Translations under genes and position numbers: made by a program
Notes under the pieces: generated by a model
What the model saw: only the letters and a program-made list of their open reading frames with translations
The model's database searches: none
What the model was told of the DNA's origin: nothing
Shown here: positions 1 through 5,169 of the stretch, piece by piece
Position numbering within the stretch: the stretch's first letter is position 1
Layout: the number at the start of each line of letters is the position of its first letter
Assembly (NCBI GenBank): GCA_937901485.1
Contig: CALGTT010000375.1
Coordinates: forward strand, 1 to 5,380
DNA from: an uncultured Ruminococcus sp.
GTDB lineage: Bacteria > Bacillota > Clostridia > Oscillospirales > Ruminococcaceae
Direction: 5' to 3'
Length of the DNA stretch: 5,380 bases

Positions 1-55
1 GCCAACCTATGCGGAAAGTCCCTGTTTCGCGGGAAAGCATTGTTTACCGCATGAC

Positions 56-65
56 GCTTGCAAGC
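56..65. repeat. Perfect 10-bp palindrome
   Basis: GCTTGCAAGC is a perfect palindrome. It lies beside a TTGACA hexamer read on the minus strand (66-71), and inside a larger pair of arms, ATGCGG at 9-14 and CCGCAT at 47-52, that sits just to its left. It could be an operator for a leftward promoter, but a 10-bp palindrome can also occur by chance. Confidence 0.25.
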
Positions 66-82
66 TGTCAAACATTGTTCTC

Positions 83-91
83 ACTATACCA
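83..91 (-). promoter_or_regulatory. Possible minus-strand extended -10 promoter
   Basis: Read on the minus strand the sequence is TGGTATAGT, that is a TGN extension followed by a 5-of-6 match to TATAAT. No good -35 hexamer lies 17 bp upstream. A separate TTGACA occurs at 66-71 on the same strand, but its -10 partner is poor. If real, it would drive a divergent gene lying left of the window. Low confidence. Confidence 0.22.
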
Positions 92-130
92 TTTACATTT
101 CCACCGGACTCACCCTTTCTCAATTCGCAA

Positions 131-145
131 ATGTTTTACAAACAT
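131..145. repeat. Dyad ATGTTT-N3-AAACAT, possible operator
   Basis: A perfect 6-bp inverted repeat has a 3-bp centre (TAC). Weaker outer arms, GCAA at 127-130 and TTGC at 150-153, extend the symmetry. The size and AT-rich character fit a site for a dimeric repressor, but no specific regulator can be named. It does not match the GAAC-N4-GTTC type LexA box of Firmicutes. Confidence 0.3.
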
Positions 146-150
146 AGAAT

Positions 151-165
151 TGCATCGTTTATGCA
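151..165. repeat. Inverted repeat TGCAT-N5-ATGCA
   Basis: The 5-bp arms at 151-155 and 161-165 are perfect complements around a 5-bp centre. It begins six bases after the dyad at 131-145. A similar 5-5-5 repeat occurs at 251-265. Both contain TGCA half-sites, so they may be related operators, though the sequences differ outside TGCA. Confidence 0.25.
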
Positions 166-201
166 CCTTTTGTTTCCTGTGTCAGTACAGCTTTTCGGAA
201 A

Positions 202-240
202 CACGGGCAAGCCGCTGAAACGCTCCTCCTTTGCCCCGTG
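202..240. repeat. Long hairpin CACGGGCAA / TTGCCCCGTG
   Basis: The arms at 202-210 and 231-240 pair over nine bases with a single bulged G, around a 20-base loop. It is the strongest stem in the upstream region. It is followed on the plus strand by CAGTTATTTTG, which is only weakly T-rich, so it is a poor intrinsic terminator. It could be a structured leader or the remains of a terminator for a gene left of the window. Confidence 0.4.
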
Positions 241-250
241 CAGTTATTTT

Positions 251-265
251 GTGCAAATCCTGCAC
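251..265. repeat. Inverted repeat GTGCA-N5-TGCAC
   Basis: Perfect 5-bp arms flank a 5-bp centre. It overlaps a weak possible promoter (TTGTGC at 249-254, 17 bp, TATATT at 272-277), where it would fill most of the spacer, a natural place for a repressor. The GTGCAAAT half recurs as a direct repeat at 294-301. Confidence 0.28.
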
Positions 266-343
266 ATATCTTATATTGTATCGGGAAACTGCGGTGCAAA
301 TTGGCAATCATACGGAACATTCGGCATTTTTTTGAAAAAAAGC

Positions 344-372
344 TTGCAGTTTGCGGCAAAATGTGATACAAT
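344..372 (+). promoter_or_regulatory. Sigma-A type promoter of ddl operon
   Basis: The -35 hexamer TTGCAG (344-349) and -10 hexamer TACAAT (367-372) are separated by exactly 17 bp, and the surroundings are AT-rich. Transcription would start near 379, giving a leader of about 60 bases before ddl. It is the best promoter in the window. With no clear promoter between the downstream genes, it probably drives the whole plus-strand cluster including the defence pair. Confidence 0.6.
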
Positions 373-426
373 AAATAAGAGTACCTGAAGGACACAGTTC
401 CCTCCGGTTGATATATACATTATATA

Positions 427-432
427 AAGGAG
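427..432 (+). promoter_or_regulatory. Ribosome binding site of ddl (sets start at 441)
   Basis: AAGGAG lies eight bases before ATG 441. The in-frame ATG at 408 has no such site and would add 11 residues unlike any Ddl N-terminus, so 441 is chosen. An AT-only dyad (TATATA at 412-417 and 421-426) sits immediately upstream and is probably too weak to matter. Confidence 0.8.
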
Positions 433-440
433 TCATCATT

Positions 441-1514
441 ATGTCAAAAATCAGAGTTGCAGTTCTGTTTGGCGGTGCATCCAGTGAGCATGATATTTCA
501 CTGAAATCTGCCACACACATCATTGAGAATATTCCGGCTGACAAGTACGAGGTCGTATGTGTCGGCATCACCAAGAAGGGCAGATGGCTGTATTATCCCG
601 GCGATGTGTCCGCGATCGCGTCCGGCGCGTGGGAGAAGGACCCCGACTGTACCTCCGCGATCCTGTCCCCCGATCCGATCCACAAGGGATTGGTAACGAT
701 TGAAAACGGCGAAGCATCGGTGAAAAAGATTGATGTCGTATTCCCTGTGCTCCACGGCAAGAACGGCGAGGACGGCACTGTGCAGGGACTTCTGGACATG
801 GCGAAGATCCCCTATGTCGGCTGTGGTCTGCTTGCATCCGCCGCCTGCATGGATAAGGCGGCAACGCACACGATGCTCGACTACAACGGCATCCGCACCG
901 CAAAGTGGCGCAAAATCGGTCAGCGCGAGCTGAACAAGATGGAGGAACGCTGCGAGGAGATCGCCGCAGATCTGGGCTTCCCGCTGTTTGTCAAGCCTGC
1001 CAATGCCGGTTCTTCCATCGGCGTGAACCGCGCAAACAACGCCGACGAGCTGCTTGATGCGGTGAAGGTGGCATTCTCTCACGACAACAAGGTCATCATC
1101 GAGGAGTGCATCAGCGGCAGGGAGCTGGAGGTAGCGGTATTCGGCTATGATTCTCCGTTTGCTTCCTTTGTCGGCGAGATCGAGTCCTGCAAGACCTTCT
1201 ATGACTACGATGCCAAGTACATCCTCAGCGGTTCGAACCTGTTCATTCCGGCACGCATTCCGGATGACAAGGCACGCGAGATTCAGGAAACGGCAGTCAA
1301 GGCATACCGTGCAATGGGCTGCAAGGGGCTGTCCCGCGTGGATTTCTTCCTGTCGGATGACGGCGAAGTGATCCTGAATGAGATCAACACCATGCCCGGT
1401 TTTACGTCCATCAGCATGTACCCCAAGCTCATGGAAAACCTCGGCATGTCCTCGTCCTACCTTGTCGATAAGCTCATCGAGCAGGCGATGGATAATGCGG
1501 ACAGGACGTATTGA
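441..1514 (+). CDS. ddl: D-alanine--D-alanine ligase
   Basis: A cytoplasmic ATP-grasp enzyme that joins two D-alanines using ATP, giving the dipeptide that MurF adds to the peptidoglycan precursor. The 357-residue length is usual. Visible family motifs are GGASSEHDISL (11-21, with the D-Ala-binding Glu16), HGKNGEDGT (105-113), VKPANAGSS (184-192, ATP-binding Lys185), FYDYDAKY (253-260, omega loop with the catalytic Tyr), RVDFF (299-303) and the metal-binding NEINTMPG (313-320). The protein resembles VanG-type ligases in places, but the SISMYP motif (323-328) has Met where D-Ala-D-Ser and D-Ala-D-Lac ligases of resistance clusters have Arg (SRYP), as I recall those families. E. coli DdlA also has SMYP. 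No other van gene is present, so a housekeeping D-Ala-D-Ala ligase is by far the likeliest. It is first in the operon, and 45 bp separate it from the ATPase gene. Confidence 0.95.
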   Translation: MSKIRVAVLFGGASSEHDISLKSATHIIENIPADKYEVVCVGITKKGRWLYYPGDVSAIASGAWEKDPDCTSAILSPDPIHKGLVTIENGEASVKKIDVVFPVLHGKNGEDGTVQGLLDMAKIPYVGCGLLASAACMDKAATHTMLDYNGIRTAKWRKIGQRELNKMEERCEEIAADLGFPLFVKPANAGSSIGVNRANNADELLDAVKVAFSHDNKVIIEECISGRELEVAVFGYDSPFASFVGEIESCKTFYDYDAKYILSGSNLFIPARIPDDKAREIQETAVKAYRAMGCKGLSRVDFFLSDDGEVILNEINTMPGFTSISMYPKLMENLGMSSSYLVDKLIEQAMDNADRTY

Positions 1515-1559
1515 TTAACACAGTGAAAATCGTGCAGACTACAGGAAGGGAGTGATAAT

Positions 1560-2798
1560 ATGATAAATAGATTGCAGATAAAAGGCTTATTCGGACGTTT
1601 TGACTACGACCTTGATTTTGATAGACCGGTAACTATTCTGACAGGCCCGAATGGGTTTGGTAAGTCTACGGTGTTGAGGATGATTGAGGCGTTGGGAAGC
1701 GGGAATCCTGAATCTTTTTTTCAAATTCCTTATACCTTGGTTGTTGCTGAATTTACTGAAGGAGAATTAATAGAAATTTCGAAGGATTTTTCTTCTGTAT
1801 CTTTTAATGATTTGAACATTCCGTTTCACGAATGGAGAAGAAAAAAAGATATATCTAAGAATAAGTGGCAGGACCATTCACGCGATATTAATGTGAAAAT
1901 GTATCCGTTAAGTCCTGATAGATGTAAAGAACTGAATGATATATTTGGGGAAAATATAGTTGAATTGTATAATTGTTTTTACAGGATAAAAGAGCATTTT
2001 GGATTAGTTAAGAGAATTTCAGAACAAAGAATGGTGGAAATAGTTGAAACTGCCCCTTTTGATCTTCAAGTGATAGATAGTATTGTTAAATATCCAACTA
2101 AAATGAAGCAAGGAATTGGCAATGTTTCAAATACTTTTTCTAAAAAATCCAGCGAAATCGACAGCGGCTATCTTCAGCGGCTTTTTAACAGTGACGAGAT
2201 CACGGAAGAACAGTATCATGTTTTCCTGAATCAGGTCAATGAAAAATTTGACAAACTTGAAGGTTACAACCTCATGACTGACCGTCAGGAAACACCGGCA
2301 TTCCAGCCCAAACACGCCGCTGCTCTGAAAGTCTACTTTGACACCTTCTTTGAGAAATACGCGGTCTATGATGCTTTCCTCGAAAAACTCGACCTCTTCG
2401 ACGGCATCGTCAACAACCGCTTAATGTTCAAAAAGCTTGAAATCTCAAGAGAAAAGGGATTTGAGATCATTGACGAAACGACTGGCAAACCCCTCGCCCT
2501 CGAACAGCTTTCCTCCGGTGAAAAACAGGTCATTGTCATGTATTACGACCTGATCTTCAACGATAACGAAAACCTGCTCCTGCTGATCGACGAACCAGAG
2601 ATTTCGATGCATATCAGCTGGCAGTCGAAGTTCATGGAAGATCTGATCAGAATTGCAGAGCATGGGAATTTCCGTGCGATTGTCGCAACACATTCGCCGG
2701 ACATTATCAATGGTTTGTGGGATTTGCAGATTGATCTGGGCGAGCAGTATCAGGGGAATCTGTATGGCGAGGATGAGGGTGAGTCACATGGGGACTAA
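1560..2798 (+). CDS. ABC-type AAA ATPase, PARIS AriA-like
   Basis: A 412-residue ATPase of the AAA_15/AAA_21 group, related to the nucleotide-binding heads of RecF/SMC and OLD proteins. It has Walker A GPNGFGKST (29-37), an ABC signature LSSGEKQ (317-323), Walker B LLLLIDEPE (339-347, Asp344, Glu345) and a switch histidine in ATHSP (376-380, His378). The middle (about 60-300) is helical and lacks a recognised domain. The tail (394-412) is acidic. ATG 1560 follows AGGGAG (1547-1552) by seven bases. Pairing with an overlapping DUF4435 gene is the architecture of PARIS, in which AriA assembles into an ATPase scaffold that senses phage proteins and holds AriB until triggered; that role is inference here. 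The gene is mosaic: about 25-30% GC in sampled lines up to 2150, then about 40-55% to the end. Other AAA/DUF4435 pairs exist, so PARIS is likely but not proven. Confidence 0.8.
   Translation: MINRLQIKGLFGRFDYDLDFDRPVTILTGPNGFGKSTVLRMIEALGSGNPESFFQIPYTLVVAEFTEGELIEISKDFSSVSFNDLNIPFHEWRRKKDISKNKWQDHSRDINVKMYPLSPDRCKELNDIFGENIVELYNCFYRIKEHFGLVKRISEQRMVEIVETAPFDLQVIDSIVKYPTKMKQGIGNVSNTFSKKSSEIDSGYLQRLFNSDEITEEQYHVFLNQVNEKFDKLEGYNLMTDRQETPAFQPKHAAALKVYFDTFFEKYAVYDAFLEKLDLFDGIVNNRLMFKKLEISREKGFEIIDETTGKPLALEQLSSGEKQVIVMYYDLIFNDNENLLLLIDEPEISMHISWQSKFMEDLIRIAEHGNFRAIVATHSPDIINGLWDLQIDLGEQYQGNLYGEDEGESHGD
2775..2779 (+). promoter_or_regulatory. Ribosome binding site of DUF4435 gene (sets start at 2788)
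   Basis: GAGGG lies eight bases before ATG 2788, inside the end of the ATPase gene. In-frame alternatives are ATG 2773, which has no properly spaced site, and GTG 2779, which overlaps this one. The frame stays open to 2653, but those codons are the ATPase gene read out of frame. The arrangement implies translational coupling of the two proteins. Confidence 0.6.
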
Positions 2799-3696
2799 TT
2801 CGATTCGTCACTGTATCAAAAAGGAAAGGCTGATCTCGCAAGTCAGAGCCAGATTGTCAGCAGATACTAAACGTGAAAAAGTGTTTGTTGTAGTAGAAGG
2901 ACCTGATGATGTAGCTTTTTTTAAATCAAGAGTTTCTTCTAAAATAGAAATTTTGCCATTAGGTCCAGGAAAAAGAGCTGTGCTGGTAGCGATTAAAGCT
3001 TGTGACGAGATTGGGCAGCTTCATCCTCATAAAGACAGAGTGATTGGAATTTGTGACCGAGATTATGATCCACTCTTGGAGCATGGCAGAGTTTTTTATT
3101 ACGATCACTGTAATTTGGAAACGATGATGGCTTCAAATGATAATACAATGAATCAGTTAGCAAATGAGTTCTATTTTGATAACTACACTGGACTGGAACT
3201 GCGTGACAAAATTTTGCAGGAATTAAAGTGGTTTTCAGTATTGAGAAAACTAAATAGTGAAAATCATTGGATGATTGTATTAGATGCATGTTCGGTTGCT
3301 GAAACAATGAAGGAAACGCATTCCTTTCAAATAGAAAAAGCGAAAGCACAGCTTGAAAATGCAAGAAAGGAAAAAATAGAGAAAGAGGAAAAACTGCCTG
3401 AGAAAGATCGGAAAGAAAAGCATAAGAAGCAATTATCTGAATGTTTTGCAGAAGTGGATGAGTTCTTTATTTCGTCCGTTGCCAATAAGGGAAATTTGCT
3501 TGATATTACACAAGGACATGATTTTCTTAACTGCTTTGCTTGCCTGAAAAAACCGAGAATACAAGTAAAGGATATAGCTTGTTTCTTTAGGATTGCATAT
3601 CGACCGGAAGATTTTGAAAATACCAACCTCTGCAAAGCCTTGCGAAAATATGAAGGGGAGCATAATCTGCAAATTCTTACGCCCCAGCCTACATAA
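2788..3696 (+). CDS. DUF4435 TOPRIM-like protein, PARIS AriB-like effector
   Basis: A 302-residue protein of the DUF4435 family, whose core is TOPRIM-like. Visible acidic motifs are VVVEGPDD (34-41, Glu37 as the likely catalytic glutamate), CDRDYD (89-94, Asp90 and Asp92 as the DxD metal pair) and DHCNLE (106-111). A later block QGHDFLNC (242-249) and the C-terminal RIAYRPEDF (268-276) fit the family. Residues about 180-218 form a very charged Lys/Glu-rich helix, probably a coiled coil. In PARIS, AriB is the TOPRIM nuclease released by AriA that cleaves host tRNA-Lys and halts the infected cell; I infer the same class of action. It starts 11 bp inside the ATPase gene, as expected for a coupled pair, and stops 14 bp before murI. 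After the first 15 or so codons it is AT-rich (about 30-38% GC in sampled lines) against the GC-richer murI next to it, which points to transfer. Confidence 0.8.
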   Translation: MGTNSIRHCIKKERLISQVRARLSADTKREKVFVVVEGPDDVAFFKSRVSSKIEILPLGPGKRAVLVAIKACDEIGQLHPHKDRVIGICDRDYDPLLEHGRVFYYDHCNLETMMASNDNTMNQLANEFYFDNYTGLELRDKILQELKWFSVLRKLNSENHWMIVLDACSVAETMKETHSFQIEKAKAQLENARKEKIEKEEKLPEKDRKEKHKKQLSECFAEVDEFFISSVANKGNLLDITQGHDFLNCFACLKKPRIQVKDIACFFRIAYRPEDFENTNLCKALRKYEGEHNLQILTPQPT

Positions 3697-3710
3697 ATCA
3701 GGAGGTCCCC

Positions 3711-4514
3711 ATGGATAACCGTTCCATCGGCGTATTCGATTCCGGACTTGGCGGTCTGACTGCTGTCAAGGAGCTGAACCGGATACTGCCAAACGAAAAT
3801 ATCATTTATTTCGGAGATACTGCCCGTATCCCCTACGGCACGCGCAGCCGTGAAACCGTTCTGCGCTATGCCCGCGAGGATGCCGCGTTTCTCTGCAAGC
3901 ATCCCGTCAAAATGATCATTGCCGCCTGCGGAACAGTCAGCTCCGTCCTCGGCATGAATTCCCCCGTTGCGGATCTGCCGTTCAGCGGCGTGCTCTATCC
4001 TGCGGCGGAGGCAGCCTGCGCTGTGACGAAAAACGGCAGAGTCGGTGTCATCGGCACGCCTGCGACCATCCGTAGCGGCAGCTATGAGCACGCCCTGCAT
4101 ACCCTCAACAGTGAACTGAGCGTTACTGCAATGGCATGTCCGCTGTTCGTGCATCTGGTCGAGTACGGCTACACCAACCGTGACAACCAGATCACGCGCC
4201 TTGCCGCGGAGGAATACCTCGCCCCCATCCGCAGTGCGCAGGTCGATACCCTCATTCTCGGCTGTACGCATTACCCCATTATCCGCGATGTCATCGCCGA
4301 TATTATGGGTGAGGGCGTGAATCTCATCTCCCCCGGCGAGGAGGCAGCCAAGTATGCCAAGAAATGTCTGGAGGAAAATGACCTGCTGACCGACAGCACC
4401 GAAAAGGGCAAAAATGTCTACTATGTCAGCGACAGCGTGTCCATGTTCCGCGAGAATGCTAAGCATTTTCTCGAGGATGCCGCCCACGGACAGGTGTTCA
4501 GCAGCAGAATATGA
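3711..4514 (+). CDS. murI: Glutamate racemase
   Basis: A cytoplasmic, cofactor-independent racemase that turns L-glutamate into the D-glutamate added by MurD to peptidoglycan precursors. The 267 residues match the family length. The sequence shows IGVFDSGLGGLT (6-17, with Asp10-Ser11), YFGDTARIPYG (33-43), the first catalytic cysteine in AACGTVSS (71-78, Cys73) and the second in GCTHYP (184-189, Cys185 with His187). The usual ACNTAS loop reads ACGTVS here, so the Asn after Cys73 is Gly. I have the impression this occurs in clostridial MurI, and both cysteines are intact, so activity is expected. AGGAGG (3700-3705) sits five bases before ATG 3711. Together with ddl it marks the operon as one for wall precursors. 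Its base composition is host-like, in contrast to the gene before it. Confidence 0.95.
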   Translation: MDNRSIGVFDSGLGGLTAVKELNRILPNENIIYFGDTARIPYGTRSRETVLRYAREDAAFLCKHPVKMIIAACGTVSSVLGMNSPVADLPFSGVLYPAAEAACAVTKNGRVGVIGTPATIRSGSYEHALHTLNSELSVTAMACPLFVHLVEYGYTNRDNQITRLAAEEYLAPIRSAQVDTLILGCTHYPIIRDVIADIMGEGVNLISPGEEAAKYAKKCLEENDLLTDSTEKGKNVYYVSDSVSMFRENAKHFLEDAAHGQVFSSRI

Positions 4515-4524
4515 GGTAGCACCC

Positions 4525-4980
4525 ATGAAAGAAAAATGGATCATGACACTGCGCAGCATTCAGCACGACGGAAAGGAAACCACCGAAAGCGAGCTGAATA
4601 CGGAAGCAGAGTTCTATCAGGATAAAAACGGCGACCTTGTGATCGCCTATGACGAGTCGGAAACCACCGGCATGGAGGGTTCACGCATGAACCTGCGCAT
4701 TTCGCCGGATGATATGGTTTCCGTCATCCGTACCGGCACGTTCCAGACGCATCTGGTCGTGCAGACGGGTGTCAAGCATTTCTGCCATTACGAAACGCCG
4801 TTCGGAGAGATCGCCGTCGGCATCACCGCAAAATGGCTGAAAAACGGAGTCACACCGGAGGGCGGGCACCTCGAAATGCGCTATATCGTGGATTCCAATT
4901 CCACGCTTCTGTCCGATAATGAGATCATTCTGGATCTGAAAAAACAACAGGCATCTGCCGGCTTTCCGGAAATGTCCTGA
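4525..4980 (+). CDS. DUF1934 (YwiB-like) protein
   Basis: A 151-residue protein of the DUF1934 family, to which Bacillus YwiB belongs. The family is predicted to form a small lipocalin-like beta barrel; its function is not established. Typical features are the N-terminal MTLRSIQHDGKE segment, alternating strands such as GDLVIAYDESETTGM, the HFCHYETPFGEIAVGI block near the middle, and RYIVDSNSTLLSDNEI towards the C-terminus. No signal peptide or membrane segment is present, so it is probably cytoplasmic. ATG 4525 is chosen because GAGGT (4513-4517), overlapping the murI stop, stands seven bases upstream. A longer open frame from 4414 would only read murI out of frame. The 10-bp spacing to murI supports co-translation. 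Confidence 0.85.
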   Translation: MKEKWIMTLRSIQHDGKETTESELNTEAEFYQDKNGDLVIAYDESETTGMEGSRMNLRISPDDMVSVIRTGTFQTHLVVQTGVKHFCHYETPFGEIAVGITAKWLKNGVTPEGGHLEMRYIVDSNSTLLSDNEIILDLKKQQASAGFPEMS

Positions 4981-4998
4981 ATATAGGAGGAAACAATT

Positions 4999-5169
4999 AT
5001 GACCGGGAATTTGGCTATCACCATTGGCAGACAGTACGGCAGCGGCGGCAAGGAAGTGGGTATCCGCGTAGCCAAGGAGCTGGGCATCCCGTTCTATGAC
5101 AAGGAGATCATAGATCTGTCCGCAAAGAAGAGCGGCCTTTCAGCCGACTTCATCGCCAGCAGCTCATAG
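4999..5169 (+). CDS. Cytidylate kinase-like protein, truncated at a sequence junction
   Basis: This is the N-terminal part of a cytidylate kinase-like P-loop protein (Cytidylate_kin2 type, usually around 200 residues). The frame begins LAITIGRQYGSGGKEVG (5-21), a P-loop with GSGGK, followed by a helix and the typical ELGIPFYDKEIIDL (27-40). AGGAGG (4985-4990) precedes ATG 4999 by eight bases. The frame meets TAG at 5167, after only 56 codons. The last residues read as kinase are SADFI (48-52). Beyond about 5157 the DNA belongs to a different gene on the other strand. The natural gene is therefore probably complete in the organism, and the truncation is likely a product of a false join, not a real mutation. 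Substrate specificity cannot be told from this fragment. Confidence 0.8.
   Translation: MTGNLAITIGRQYGSGGKEVGIRVAKELGIPFYDKEIIDLSAKKSGLSADFIASSS
5142..5157. other. Junction between two unrelated sequences, 16-bp shared stretch
   Basis: These 16 bases read sensibly in both genes: as the kinase residues ADFIA on the plus strand and as the permease residues AMKSA on the minus strand. To the left only the kinase makes sense, and to the right only the permease. Short identity at a join between two phyla is the usual signature of an assembly or amplification chimera. The exact extent of the shared stretch is inferred from protein family expectation. Confidence 0.65.

Larger units (their letters stand above)
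1..440. other. Upstream non-coding region of ddl
   Basis: No reading frame here resembles a known protein. The open frames are short, overlap one another and lack good ribosome binding sites. The stretch holds several inverted repeats (9-14 with 47-52, 56-65, 131-145, 151-165, 202-240, 251-265), a possible minus-strand promoter near 83-91 and a convincing plus-strand promoter at 344-372 that would serve ddl. The density of dyads suggests a regulatory region, perhaps between divergent transcription units, with any leftward gene starting outside the window. I found no tRNA, rRNA or recognisable riboswitch. Confidence 0.6.

Noticed and set aside
11..20. GCGGAAAGTCC, similar to the GGAAAGTCC motif of RNase P RNA
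   Set aside because: Only this short match is present. The other conserved blocks of RNase P RNA are not found in the surrounding sequence.
9..388. Small open frames in the upstream region
   Set aside because: The proteins are Cys/Ser/Phe-rich without motifs, the frames overlap each other, starts lack good binding sites, and the later part contains the ddl promoter.
498..1082. Minus-strand open frame of 194 codons
   Set aside because: It lies wholly opposite ddl, whose identity is certain. Its Arg/His/Gly-rich product is typical of antisense shadow frames in a biased gene, and no ribosome binding site or family match is seen.
2653..2787. Longer N-terminus for the DUF4435 protein starting at 2653
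   Set aside because: The added 45 codons are the conserved Walker B to switch-histidine end of the ATPase gene read in another frame. The site at 2775-2779 supports 2788.
1515..3710. Target site duplication or attachment site flanking the defence pair
   Set aside because: I compared the gaps 1515-1559 and 3697-3710 and found only trivial matches such as CTACA, with no direct repeat, transposase or integrase.
3327..4559. Minus-strand open frame of 410 codons, the longest on that strand
   Set aside because: It is antisense to the DUF4435 gene and murI, both clearly real. The product changes character where the plus-strand gene changes, as a shadow would, and shows no domain I recognise.
4999..5169. 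Real nonsense mutation or natural pseudogene of the kinase
   Set aside because: The stop lies in DNA that reads as a different gene of another phylum on the opposite strand, so a join explains it better than decay.
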